Positions 18,587-26,632 of a DNA stretch of 64,000 nt are shown piece after piece (position 1 is the stretch's first letter; every line of letters begins with the position of its first letter). The notes beneath the pieces were generated by a model that saw only the letters and a list, made by a program, of their open reading frames with translations, did not search any database and was not told the origin of the DNA. This DNA is from Bacillota bacterium (lineage in GTDB: Bacteria > Bacillota > Clostridia > Acetivibrionales > DSM-27016): NCBI GenBank assembly GCA_023390115.1, contig JAEWDM010000004.1:1-64000 (forward strand). The letters run 5' to 3'. A program made the position numbers and the translations under genes.

Positions 18587-19012
18587 ATGCTCAATTCTAT
18601 CTGGCCGATTTTTGTTGTCGTTGCAGCAAACACTGTTTATAACATTTGTGCGAAATCAACACCTGAGGGTGTTCAGCCCTTTGCGTCGCTTGCCGTCACC
18701 TATCTTACAGCCGCCGTTTTATCTGTGCTGCTGTTTTTTGCCACGAGCGAGAGCAAGGACATTATGGCGGAGGCCCGGAAGATTGATTTGACATCGCTGG
18801 TTTTCGGGTGCTCGATTGTTGCGCTTGAGTTCGGGTACATTTATATTTACAGGGCGGGCTGGAAGGTCAGCACAGGGTCATTGATCGCCAATGTAAGCCT
18901 TGCCTGCGTCCTGCTGGTAATAGGAATTGTTTTATACAAGGAAAGCATTACCCTCCGGCAGGTTGGCGGAATTGCATTGTGCATAGCAGGTATTTTCATG
19001 ATCAGCAAGTAG
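18587..19012 (+). CDS. Small DMT/EamA-like membrane transporter
   Basis: The ATG at 18587 is chosen because AAAGGAGGAG lies just upstream; an in-frame ATG at 18518 falls before the terminator hairpin and has no such site. The protein has 141 residues and is mostly hydrophobic. It has four or five transmembrane segments: residues about 3-20, 31-50, 65-88, 92-113 and 120-138. The glycine-rich final segment (GGIALCIAGIFMISK) is typical of EamA/DMT half-size transporters. Half-size members usually dimerise and export small molecules or drugs. The gene stands alone on the plus strand between two minus-strand operons and is preceded by the attenuator, so expression is probably switched by a ligand. 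Substrate is unknown. Confidence 0.85.
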   Translation: MLNSIWPIFVVVAANTVYNICAKSTPEGVQPFASLAVTYLTAAVLSVLLFFATSESKDIMAEARKIDLTSLVFGCSIVALEFGYIYIYRAGWKVSTGSLIANVSLACVLLVIGIVLYKESITLRQVGGIALCIAGIFMISK

Positions 19013-19058
19013 AATTATTTTTACATTTCAGCCGACAGGCTTATTGAATGTATTTAAC

Positions 19059-19085
19059 ACGGCAGATTTGCCGTAAGCTTTTCTT
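19059..19085 (+). terminator. Weak terminator after the DMT transporter
   Basis: ACGGCA (19059-19064) and TGCCGT (19069-19074) form a six-pair stem with a four-base loop, followed by AAGCTTTTCTT. It lies about 45 bases after the stop codon. The T tract is interrupted, so efficiency is uncertain. Confidence 0.4.
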
Positions 19086-19189
19086 ACTGTAAGAGTAAGA
19101 TATCTTTGGAGAAATTTCAGTATCTTCAGGACCGTTTATAGGCCTTATTTATTGGGATGAACTGTTTATTATTATATATATATATAAAT

Positions 19190-19246
19190 GGGGACGTTCC
19201 TCAATAAACCAGCAATTTTTGCTGGAATTTGTTGAGAAATGTCCCC
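19190..19246. repeat. 57-bp REP-like palindrome
   Basis: GGGGAC at 19190 and GTCCCC ending at 19246 enclose CTCAA/TTGAG and CCAGCAA/TTGCTGG pairs, giving a long nested hairpin. Immediately after it is AAAGAACCGTCCCC, another GTCCCC-bearing half typical of this repeat class. It lies between the converging DMT transporter and the sugar operon, where it could also act as a terminator. Confidence 0.6.
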
Positions 19247-19294
19247 ACCGTCTCCGCCGCAATGGTTGTCAAAAGAACCGTCCCCTTGACACAG

Positions 19295-21400
19295 CTACAG
19301 CCACAGCCAGCCCAGGGCCTCAACACCCAGGTATACCGGCTGTTCATCCCTTTTGTCGGGGTGTAGCTCATTATTTATAACACGCTTTAACTCGTGATAC
19401 GGTATCATGCACGATTTTGTGCCGGTTTCCGCAACGGGGTTTACATCGAAATAATTCCTCTTTACTATATCGAAATTCCTTTCATTATGCTCCGACATTT
19501 CAAGCAGATACCTTCTTTTGTCCTCCTCCGTCTTTGCATTGTCATAATTTATGGACGCAAGTGCAAGGTCATATATGACCCTGTTCCGCAGGTTTGCCAC
19601 GATCAGCTTTTTGAAGTGAGGAGAGTATACCTTGAGCCTGTCATGCTCATCAACAGCCTTTTTAACCCTGTAAAGCCTGGACATTATAGCTTCGTGCCGC
19701 TCAATTGCCTTTTGTATTGCCGGTATATCCCTCGCCTCAACCTTGTTGCGGGCAAATGGAAATTCCGTGGGGAATATGCTCATCTGGCTCTCATGTATGG
19801 TGAACATATTTTTGAGCACGTATAATATGTCTTCCGCAAGCTCAGGCCCAAACACCGCCTCAATGGAGTATGTGTAGAAGTCCTCCGGCTCCATGCACGA
19901 ACCCCACCCGTAATTTGCGTGTGCAAACAGGTGCAGAAAGAAGCCGTACCATTCAAACATATACCCGTTTATGCCCTTTGCTCCAATAGCCGCCGAGCCT
20001 ATGTGCTGCCTGATGTCCTCCTCAAGGTACTGGTGGTTGCTCTCCTCGTCGCACCTTAAGCCGTTGGAGCGGAAAATCCTTATAAGCCTTCCGAGGCATG
20101 AGGAAACCGCATTGGATTCGGTATCACGCGCCCATATCCTGTCCCGTCCGAAGGCTTCCGCCCATTTTTCAAACTCCCCCTCGGAGCAGTAAAGCCCCGG
20201 CGCCCAGAAAAGAACCACGTCATCAGGTATTGAGCTTACCATTTTTTTAAGGTATCCTGCGTCTTTTTCAAGAGGCGGCTCCCTCCATGCCCTTATACCT
20301 ATTACGCACTCAGGGCTTTCCTCCCTTATGGCGGCATAAAGCACCTTAAGCAGCTCATAGTTGGCCATGTGCTTTGCCTCTGCGGGTGATGAGGCTGCTG
20401 ACAGGTACTTTTCCCTGCACTTGTCACAGTTGCAGAACCACCAGGCCTCCTCACTCTCTTCAAAGTCAATTCCGTCATAGCCCAGCCTTGCTATTGCCCT
20501 CATAGAGTCCTTAAGGTACTCTATTGTGTCAGGCTGGCTAAGGCACAGCGTATCAAAATCGTTTATAAACCTGCTGTTTTCCGGCAGCTTCATTCTCTTG
20601 CTCTTGTATATGCTGGGATAGCCTCCGTTATAGCTGTTAAGACCAACATAGGCAAAAAATTTCATTCCGAGCTTATGACCGTATTCGAAAAGCCTCGGAA
20701 GAAACTCCTCCGCAAGATTGGGATGTATATAGTGTACCGCAACCCAGTTTCCGCTCTCCTCATTCCACACCTTTACAGGGTAGCCCTTTAATACTGTTTC
20801 AGGGTGCGACGGAAGCTCAAAGGGCCAGTAGCCGTACATGCACATGTTAAACTGGTTAATTTTCATGTCCGAGCAGATATTAAGGTATTCAATCCATTCG
20901 TCATAACCCCAGAGCTGCATGTCAAATCCAAGCCGCCCGTAGCCTGCATACCATGAAAAGGTGTTGGAGACCGACCTGACCTCAACGGTAGGCCAGTCGG
21001 TTATTTTGCAGAGCTGTATTGCATAGCCCTCTTCCGATTTTATAAACAGCTGCTTCAGTGTGGCAAGCGCGTATACAAGACCCTGCCTCTCTTCAAATTT
21101 TATTGTAACAAGCTCCTGCTGCACTGTCAGGACATAGCCCTGCTTTGCAAAAAGCTTGGGGCAGTCTGTCTTTTCTCCATGAAGCCCATGTATGAGCCTT
21201 AATTCCATGAACTCCGGACAGTCGCCGTGTTCACAAACCTTAAGCCCGGGGTAGTCCCACAGCTTCATTTCCACTATCTCCCTGCATTGAAGCCTTTCGG
21301 CGGCGCCCGCAGCGGACAGGTCAAGCCTGAAGCCCGAAAAGGATTTGCTGCAGTCCTCTATTTCTTCCGCTATTTTAGGCACAGGCAGTATCTTATTCAT
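19295..21400 (-). CDS. GH20-superfamily-like glycoside hydrolase
   Basis: This is a 701-residue protein without a signal peptide, so it is cytoplasmic. The N-terminal 130 residues resemble the accessory domain that precedes GH20 and GH67 barrels (QGLVYALATLKQLF, matching the usual a-G-l-x-Y-g-x-x-T-L-x-Q-L pattern). From about residue 150 a TIM-barrel-like region follows, with MKINQFNMCMYGYWPFELPS and an acidic cluster GYDGIDFEESEEAWWF near residue 310 next to CNCDKC. That cluster is a plausible place for catalytic or metal-binding residues, but the classic GH20 Asp-Glu pair is not obvious. It is the last gene of the sugar operon, 24 bases after the M81 gene. A role in hydrolysing an imported oligosaccharide is likely; family and substrate are uncertain. 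Confidence 0.75.
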   Translation of the reverse strand: MNKILPVPKIAEEIEDCSKSFSGFRLDLSAAGAAERLQCREIVEMKLWDYPGLKVCEHGDCPEFMELRLIHGLHGEKTDCPKLFAKQGYVLTVQQELVTIKFEERQGLVYALATLKQLFIKSEEGYAIQLCKITDWPTVEVRSVSNTFSWYAGYGRLGFDMQLWGYDEWIEYLNICSDMKINQFNMCMYGYWPFELPSHPETVLKGYPVKVWNEESGNWVAVHYIHPNLAEEFLPRLFEYGHKLGMKFFAYVGLNSYNGGYPSIYKSKRMKLPENSRFINDFDTLCLSQPDTIEYLKDSMRAIARLGYDGIDFEESEEAWWFCNCDKCREKYLSAASSPAEAKHMANYELLKVLYAAIREESPECVIGIRAWREPPLEKDAGYLKKMVSSIPDDVVLFWAPGLYCSEGEFEKWAEAFGRDRIWARDTESNAVSSCLGRLIRIFRSNGLRCDEESNHQYLEEDIRQHIGSAAIGAKGINGYMFEWYGFFLHLFAHANYGWGSCMEPEDFYTYSIEAVFGPELAEDILYVLKNMFTIHESQMSIFPTEFPFARNKVEARDIPAIQKAIERHEAIMSRLYRVKKAVDEHDRLKVYSPHFKKLIVANLRNRVIYDLALASINYDNAKTEEDKRRYLLEMSEHNERNFDIVKRNYFDVNPVAETGTKSCMIPYHELKRVINNELHPDKRDEQPVYLGVEALGWLWL

Positions 21401-21424
21401 TAAATCCGCCTCCTTATAAACTTT

Positions 21425-22861
21425 TTATACCATCTGAACGGGAACCCATTCAAAATCCGTGTCTATAGGGTACATCGGCCTTGCAATGCGCTTATAGCCA
21501 AGGGTTGAAAACACATTTGTGCTTGTGCCGGGAGTCAGCGCAAATATCGTCTCTCCCGCAACGGGCACAAGCTTGGGAAAAAGGTAGCCCATCTTGAGCA
21601 CAATAATTTTATAGCCGTCAAGCTTCAGCCCAAGGCCTTCAATATGCATGGGCGAAATAAATGCCGCCCTCTCATTTGTAATGACCAGATGGATTCGCCC
21701 AAGGTCCATTACTACCGCGTCTCCCGCCTCTTCACCGGCCCAGCCGGTGACCTTTGCCTTGTTAAGTATTTTTCCCTTTACCGCCGTAGGAATTACAAAG
21801 CTCTCATGGGAATTTTCACCTATTACCGCTTCTACCTCGTCTCCTATATTTTTTTTCAAAAGCTCATTCGTTTTCTCCCTGTCATTAATCCCGCAGACAA
21901 GGACCTTGTCAGCCCTGCTCTCCATAAGCAGCCTCAGCATCAGCGTCCCTTCCCCCTCTGCTCCTGCTGTGGTATTGTCTCCCGAGTCTGTTATAAATAC
22001 AGGAGACTTGTCCGATTCAATGGCTGCCTCGATCGCACGGGCAGGCTCCAGAGCGGGAACATCGAACCCGAAGCTGCCGCGGCCCTCCCAGTGAACCATG
22101 GATATGCCGCGTGCAGCTTGGACGGCAAGCTCCCTGTTGTTTATATAGGATATGACAACGCTTGGCCCTGTATAGTCATAATCTACCCACGGCTGGCCGT
22201 TAAATACCGCCGCAGATGCTATATCCCCGTTGCTGTCGAGAGGCTTTAGCATTTCCATCATATCCTTTAAGGGATATTTATCTGTTGTAGCGGCATCCGC
22301 AGCAAGAACGGGGGCTTTGAACATCACCGTGGTGGGAAGCTGCCCTTTCAGGGCACATCTGCACAAAGCCCTGGCCGTCCGTATTTCTGTCTCGTCATGG
22401 TCGGTATGTGGTGCCGTCCTGAAGCCGTAAACTATATTTACATTTTTTATAAATTCACTGGTGTTATTGGCATGAAAGTCCAATGCAACGCCAATGGGAA
22501 TATTCATACCTATCCTTTGCCGTATTGCGGCTATAAGAGCCTCCTCGCCGCTTCCAATTCCATCTACGCACATTGCCCCATGCAGGTAAAGGTAGATTGC
22601 GTCAATTCCGGGGTTATCATTGATTACCCTTAGTATTGCATCCCTTACATAATTAAACGCTTCCTGCCTGACCTCTCCCGACGGCAATGCACTTGCAAAA
22701 ATCGCGGGTATAATGTCAAATCCGTTATCGGCAAAAACCCTTGATGCGGCAAGCCTGTCAATAACCTCTGTTCCCTGTACTATTTCAAAGTCCTCCAATG
22801 AGGCCTTTTTCTTGCAAAAGGTATTGGATTCACATTGAAATGAGCCGACTAATACCTTCAT
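21425..22861 (-). CDS. M81 family metallopeptidase-like enzyme (MlrC-related)
   Basis: This 478-residue protein begins at 22861, the ATG behind GGAGATGGG; an upstream ATG adds seven residues but lacks a site. The N-terminus KVLVGSFQCESNTF and the segments ALDFHANNT and RTAPHTDHDET are the conserved histidine/aspartate-rich signatures of the M81/MlrC family. MlrC degrades linearised microcystin, but most family members sit in sugar or amino-acid operons with unknown substrates. Here it lies between the ASRT-family gene and the GH20-like gene with short gaps, which suggests it acts on a small metabolite produced from the imported compound rather than on peptides. Family assignment is strong; substrate is unknown. 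Confidence 0.9.
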   Translation of the reverse strand: MKVLVGSFQCESNTFCKKKASLEDFEIVQGTEVIDRLAASRVFADNGFDIIPAIFASALPSGEVRQEAFNYVRDAILRVINDNPGIDAIYLYLHGAMCVDGIGSGEEALIAAIRQRIGMNIPIGVALDFHANNTSEFIKNVNIVYGFRTAPHTDHDETEIRTARALCRCALKGQLPTTVMFKAPVLAADAATTDKYPLKDMMEMLKPLDSNGDIASAAVFNGQPWVDYDYTGPSVVISYINNRELAVQAARGISMVHWEGRGSFGFDVPALEPARAIEAAIESDKSPVFITDSGDNTTAGAEGEGTLMLRLLMESRADKVLVCGINDREKTNELLKKNIGDEVEAVIGENSHESFVIPTAVKGKILNKAKVTGWAGEEAGDAVVMDLGRIHLVITNERAAFISPMHIEGLGLKLDGYKIIVLKMGYLFPKLVPVAGETIFALTPGTSTNVFSTLGYKRIARPMYPIDTDFEWVPVQMV

Positions 22862-22887
22862 TTTCCCATCTCCATATTCCATAGCAT

Positions 22888-23247
22888 TTAAAGACTGAAG
22901 CCCTGTACGGGATAATACGCCATATTCCGGCGCCTGTCCAATCTGCCGAAGACTGCTATTACGGGAACATCACTGTTTATAACAAGAGAATACTGTCCCG
23001 CAGTGTTTTGGAATTTCTCCTCCCCAATGGGGTAATCAAGCCTGAAGCAGTTAACCCTTTTAGCGGGAACCGTTACCCTTACCCCCTCCTTGGGGTCCTT
23101 GTCCTCGTAATAATAATCCAGTGAAAGCTCGGCAGGAGTTTCATTCATATTCAGCACCATAAGGGCTTCATGGCCCAATGGCTCCTCATCTCCCTGCGGC
23201 GGGAGATCTCCGTCTGCGAAGACCCAGAATCTTTTACCCTTTTCCAT
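22888..23247 (-). CDS. ASRT-family (sensory rhodopsin transducer-like) small-molecule-binding protein
   Basis: The 119-residue single-domain protein matches the Anabaena sensory rhodopsin transducer family. It has WVFADGDLPP near the start, GHEALMVLNM in the first third, VPAKRVNCFRLD in the middle and INSDVPVIAVFGRLDRRR near the end, spaced as in the family. ASRT is a beta-sandwich tetramer, and outside cyanobacteria its relatives have been proposed to bind carbohydrates or other small molecules. No rhodopsin gene is in the window. The gene is 13 bases from the M24-like gene and 26 from M81, so it is part of the sugar operon. It probably binds or processes the pathway metabolite. The family call is confident; the function is inferred. 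Confidence 0.88.
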   Translation of the reverse strand: MEKGKRFWVFADGDLPPQGDEEPLGHEALMVLNMNETPAELSLDYYYEDKDPKEGVRVTVPAKRVNCFRLDYPIGEEKFQNTAGQYSLVINSDVPVIAVFGRLDRRRNMAYYPVQGFSL

Positions 23248-23260
23248 AAGCTAACTCCTC

Positions 23261-24433
23261 CTATTCAATGTCCTTTGAAAGTATTTCGTCCATTTCAGGG
23301 CAAAGAGGCACACACCCGTCCTCGGTAATCAAAAAGCCCGACTCAATCCTTGCCCCGTTCCACTCGGGATGCCCGAAGAAGCTGACGTCAACGCAAACCG
23401 TCATTCCGGGAACAAGAGGCTCGTCTCCGTTAGGACCGAAGAATGGTGCTTCTGCCTCCATTAACCCTATTGTATGGGCAAACGGGCACACCAGGTATTT
23501 AATGAGGTTGTTTTTAACAAAATACTCTCTTCCCGGCACATCTATCTCCTTACCTGTCATTCCGGGCCTCAGCATAGCCTTTGTAAGCCTGTATGCCTCC
23601 CTCAGATGGTTGACACAGGCCTTCTGGCTCTCGGTATACACCCCGTTTACAGGAAGCGTATCTCCCATAACTCCGCAGTAGCCGTTAATTCTTGGCGCAA
23701 GTCCAATCATTACAAGCTCTCCGTCGAGCATCTGCTTATTAAGAGCCGTAGGTACAACGGCGTTTGATCTTGCTCCGCTTCCTACTATTGCGGAAAAGCC
23801 AAAGCTGTTTGCTCCCTGCCTTCTGCACACATATTCCCCGGCAGCAGCCACCTCATACTCATATGCCCCGCAGGCCACCTTTTCCTTCATTGCCTTATAG
23901 GCCTCCAAAGAAAGCTCAAAGCCCTTCTTTATATTTTCAATTTCCCACGAGGATTTGACATATCTCAATCTCACATATTTGTCTGTTACGTCTACAAGCT
24001 CCACACCTTTAAAGCCCGCCTCAAGCTGCGTATAAACCTGATACGGCATAGCCTCGGTTCCTACTATTCCAATTCTCTTAATATCAATGCTTTTCTTCAG
24101 CTCTGCAAAAAGCTTGGGAAAGTCAATAATTACCGCATTGGGATATTCCTCGTCGGGAACCATGAATACCGGAAAATTCCTTGTGTTTTTGATTGCGCTG
24201 TTGAGAATTGCAAACGGTTCGCTTTCGGGACCGCCCAATATCATCGGTTCTCCGTTTCTCGGCACAAGAACAGCTCCCTTTTCAAACTGAGGACACCAGC
24301 CTGTTAAGTACCACCCATTCGCTATATTGAGCTCATCATAGTAAACAAGGACTGCGTCAAGATTTTCCTTCTCCAGTATTTCCTTTACTTTAGACAGTCT
24401 TTTCTGCGTTTCCATCTCGTTGTAGTATGACAT
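23261..24433 (-). CDS. M24/creatinase-like protein with altered metal site
   Basis: This 390-residue protein has an N-terminal creatinase-type domain (about 1-145, LDAVLVYYDELNIANGWYLTGW) and a C-terminal pita-bread domain. In M24 peptidases two Asp, one His and two Glu bind two metal ions. Here the region normally reading D-x-G...D-x-T-R reads MIGLAPRINGYCGVMGDTLPV, so at least the first Asp is missing. The His in CPFAHTIGLMEAEAP and the Glu in ARIESGFL remain, and the usual E-P-G has become CVDVSFFG. This resembles creatinase, which uses the fold without metals. It precedes the ASRT gene by 13 bases. It may be a metal-free hydrolase of a C-N bond, or a degenerate peptidase. Confidence 0.88.
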   Translation of the reverse strand: MSYYNEMETQKRLSKVKEILEKENLDAVLVYYDELNIANGWYLTGWCPQFEKGAVLVPRNGEPMILGGPESEPFAILNSAIKNTRNFPVFMVPDEEYPNAVIIDFPKLFAELKKSIDIKRIGIVGTEAMPYQVYTQLEAGFKGVELVDVTDKYVRLRYVKSSWEIENIKKGFELSLEAYKAMKEKVACGAYEYEVAAAGEYVCRRQGANSFGFSAIVGSGARSNAVVPTALNKQMLDGELVMIGLAPRINGYCGVMGDTLPVNGVYTESQKACVNHLREAYRLTKAMLRPGMTGKEIDVPGREYFVKNNLIKYLVCPFAHTIGLMEAEAPFFGPNGDEPLVPGMTVCVDVSFFGHPEWNGARIESGFLITEDGCVPLCPEMDEILSKDIE

Positions 24434-24472
24434 TTTTAACTCCCCTTTTAACGTTTATTGTTTAGTTTTTGC

Positions 24473-24502
24473 ACTGCCGGAAAAATCACTTTCTCCGGCA
24501 GT
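24473..24502 (-). other. Intercistronic stem-loop after the binding-protein gene
   Basis: ACTGCCGGA (24473-24481) and TCCGGCAGT (24494-24502) form a perfect nine-pair stem with a 12-base loop. There is no T run on the minus strand, so it is not a classic terminator. It sits between the binding-protein gene and the M24-like gene, where it may protect the upstream mRNA and raise binding-protein levels over downstream enzymes. Confidence 0.55.
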
Positions 24503-24535
24503 ACAAACCGCCTTAAACACATGCTCCCCTTAAAA

Positions 24536-25543
24536 TTACTTTCTCTGATCCAAATATTTTTGAGCCGTTGCAGCATCCTTAATAGGCACATAATCAACTA
24601 TAATTTTCTTTTTAGGCTCAGCTCCGTTCAAGATATCCCTCATTTCTCTGACGGCAAGGTCGGCTTCAACCCAAACATCATCAAGCACTGATGCGGCATA
24701 TTTTCCGTCAATTACTCCCTGAAGGGCCTCCGTATCTCCGTCTATACCAACTACCTTTATTTCTGTTCTTCCGGCAGCCACACATGCATTCATGGCTCCA
24801 AGACCCATGCCGTCATTATGAGCTACGATTGCATCTATTTCAGAATATTTTGTAAGCCAGTTCTCCGTAACAGCCATTGCCTTATCCTTGCTCCACTCTC
24901 CCGATTGCTGGTCAAGCAGCTCGATGTCCGGGTATTTTTTAAGAGCCTCCGTTATTCCTGCCGCCCTGTTAACCTGCCCTGAATGGCCCATCATACCCTC
25001 GATCATCAGAACCTTTCCTTTTCCGCCAAGAAGCTCGGCAATAGTTTCACCCGCCATAAGTCCCGAGGCCTTAACATCAGTTCCTACAAAGGTGGCATAG
25101 TCCTCGTTCTCCGTATAGGCAACCAGCTCAACCAAGGGTATTCCAGCCTGCTTGCAGGCCTCAACAGCCGGGCTTGAGCCTTCAAAGCTGTTGGCGTCCA
25201 TTATTATTCCGTCAACGCCCTGTGCAATCAATGTGTCAACATCATTAAGCTGCTTTTCCACAGAATCATCGGAGTCTATTATTGTGAGTTCAACATCCTC
25301 AAGCTTTTCGTCTGTGGCCTTCAAAGCATTTACAAGATTTTTAATAAACTCGTGCTTCCATGCCTGTGTCGTAACTCCTATTTTCCAGACCTTGTCCGCG
25401 CCTCCGTCAGAGCTCTGCTGGGTTGAGGCCTGGCTGTCCGACCCCGATGAAGCTCCCTGATCCGCCGGTGCGGAATTTCCGCAGGCTGCGAGCATCATGC
25501 TTAGTGCTAAAATAAGTGCCATTACCTTGAATAAATTTTTCAT
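24536..25543 (-). CDS. Sugar ABC transporter substrate-binding lipoprotein (RbsB-like)
   Basis: This 335-residue protein has a lipoprotein signal (residues 1-20, ending LAAC, with the Cys at 21 as the lipid site) and a Ser/Gln-rich linker. The type I periplasmic-binding-protein fold typical of ribose/galactose carriers follows: WKIGVTTQAWKHEFIKNLV, GVDGIIMDANS, NDGMGLGAMNAC and VVGIDGDTEALQGV. It captures the sugar outside the cell and delivers it to the downstream-listed permease and ATPase. It is the third gene of the rbs-like set, 57 bases after the permease. Sequence alone does not fix the sugar; a deoxysugar is plausible because of the nearby mutarotase. Confidence 0.93.
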   Translation of the reverse strand: MKNLFKVMALILALSMMLAACGNSAPADQGASSGSDSQASTQQSSDGGADKVWKIGVTTQAWKHEFIKNLVNALKATDEKLEDVELTIIDSDDSVEKQLNDVDTLIAQGVDGIIMDANSFEGSSPAVEACKQAGIPLVELVAYTENEDYATFVGTDVKASGLMAGETIAELLGGKGKVLMIEGMMGHSGQVNRAAGITEALKKYPDIELLDQQSGEWSKDKAMAVTENWLTKYSEIDAIVAHNDGMGLGAMNACVAAGRTEIKVVGIDGDTEALQGVIDGKYAASVLDDVWVEADLAVREMRDILNGAEPKKKIIVDYVPIKDAATAQKYLDQRK

Positions 25544-25600
25544 GACTCTTCCTCCTTAATTTTTTTGTGGATTTTAACAAATAAAATATTTAAAATAAAT

Positions 25601-26632
25601 TTACTCGATATGCTTCGTCCTCTGGTCGAGGATAACCGCCGCTGCTATTATGACTCCTCTTATAATTTGCTGGTAATAGGAGGATACTCCCATAAGCACA
25701 AGGCCATTATTAAGCACGCCTATAATCAACGCTCCTAAAATGGTACCGCTTATTTTGCCTGCGCCTCCGGTGAGGCTTGCGCCTCCTATGATAACTGCCG
25801 CGATTGCATCGAGCTCATAGCCTGTTGCAGCGGACGGCTGTCCCGACGTGATCCTTCCCGCCAATACTATTCCGGCAATACCGCAAAGAGTTCCGTTAAG
25901 TATGAAAACCATCATCTTTACCTTGTTGACATTTATGCCAGAGGCTCTTGAGGCCTGTTCATTCCCCCCCACCGCATAAACATACCGTCCAAATTTTGTT
26001 TTGTAGAGTATAATCATTGACACCGCTACAACAATTACGAATATAAGAACCGGGGTCGGTATGCTTATCTGGTCGGGAGAGCTGGTTTGCCAGAGATATC
26101 CGTTTCCCAGTGATATATAAAAGGGATCCTTTATTGTGTGCGGTACTCCCTCTGCGATAACCAATGCCACGCCCCTTGCGATTGTGAGCATTGCCAGCGT
26201 TGCTATAAACGGCGCTATCTTAAACTTTGACACGACGAAGCCTACAACCGCGCCTAAAAAGCTGCACGCAAGCACTCCTATTATAATTGCCGCAAAGGAT
26301 ATATTAGGTATCCTCTCCAGCATTATTGCCGAGGTAACGCCTGCAATAGCACAGAGCGAGCCTATTGAAAGATCTATGCCTCCAAGTATGATTACAAAGG
26401 TCATGCCCACAGCCAAAATACCATTGATTGAAATTTGTCTGAATATGTTTACTATGTTCTTTGGAGTCATAAATGTAGGTGAAATAATGGACAGCACAAT
26501 AACCATAACCAAAAAAACCACCAGCAGCGCATAGCTTCTCATATACGATTTAAATGACTCTCCCGGCTCCTTTACCAGTGCTGCGGCTCCGTCCGGATTT
26601 AACGCTGAATTATTTTTAAAACCAAACATCAT
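25601..26632 (-). CDS. Sugar ABC transporter permease (RbsC-like)
   Basis: The 343-residue protein has eight to ten transmembrane segments and the hallmark stretches of RbsC-type permeases: GGIDLSIGSLCAIAG near residue 90, GRYVYAVGGNEQASRASGI in the large cytoplasmic loop that docks to the ATPase, and AIAAVIIGGASLTGGAG. It forms the channel for sugar import in the cytoplasmic membrane. Its start overlaps the ATPase stop by four bases (ATGA-type coupling), so the two subunits are translated together. Confidence 0.93.
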   Translation of the reverse strand: MMFGFKNNSALNPDGAAALVKEPGESFKSYMRSYALLVVFLVMVIVLSIISPTFMTPKNIVNIFRQISINGILAVGMTFVIILGGIDLSIGSLCAIAGVTSAIMLERIPNISFAAIIIGVLACSFLGAVVGFVVSKFKIAPFIATLAMLTIARGVALVIAEGVPHTIKDPFYISLGNGYLWQTSSPDQISIPTPVLIFVIVVAVSMIILYKTKFGRYVYAVGGNEQASRASGINVNKVKMMVFILNGTLCGIAGIVLAGRITSGQPSAATGYELDAIAAVIIGGASLTGGAGKISGTILGALIIGVLNNGLVLMGVSSYYQQIIRGVIIAAAVILDQRTKHIE

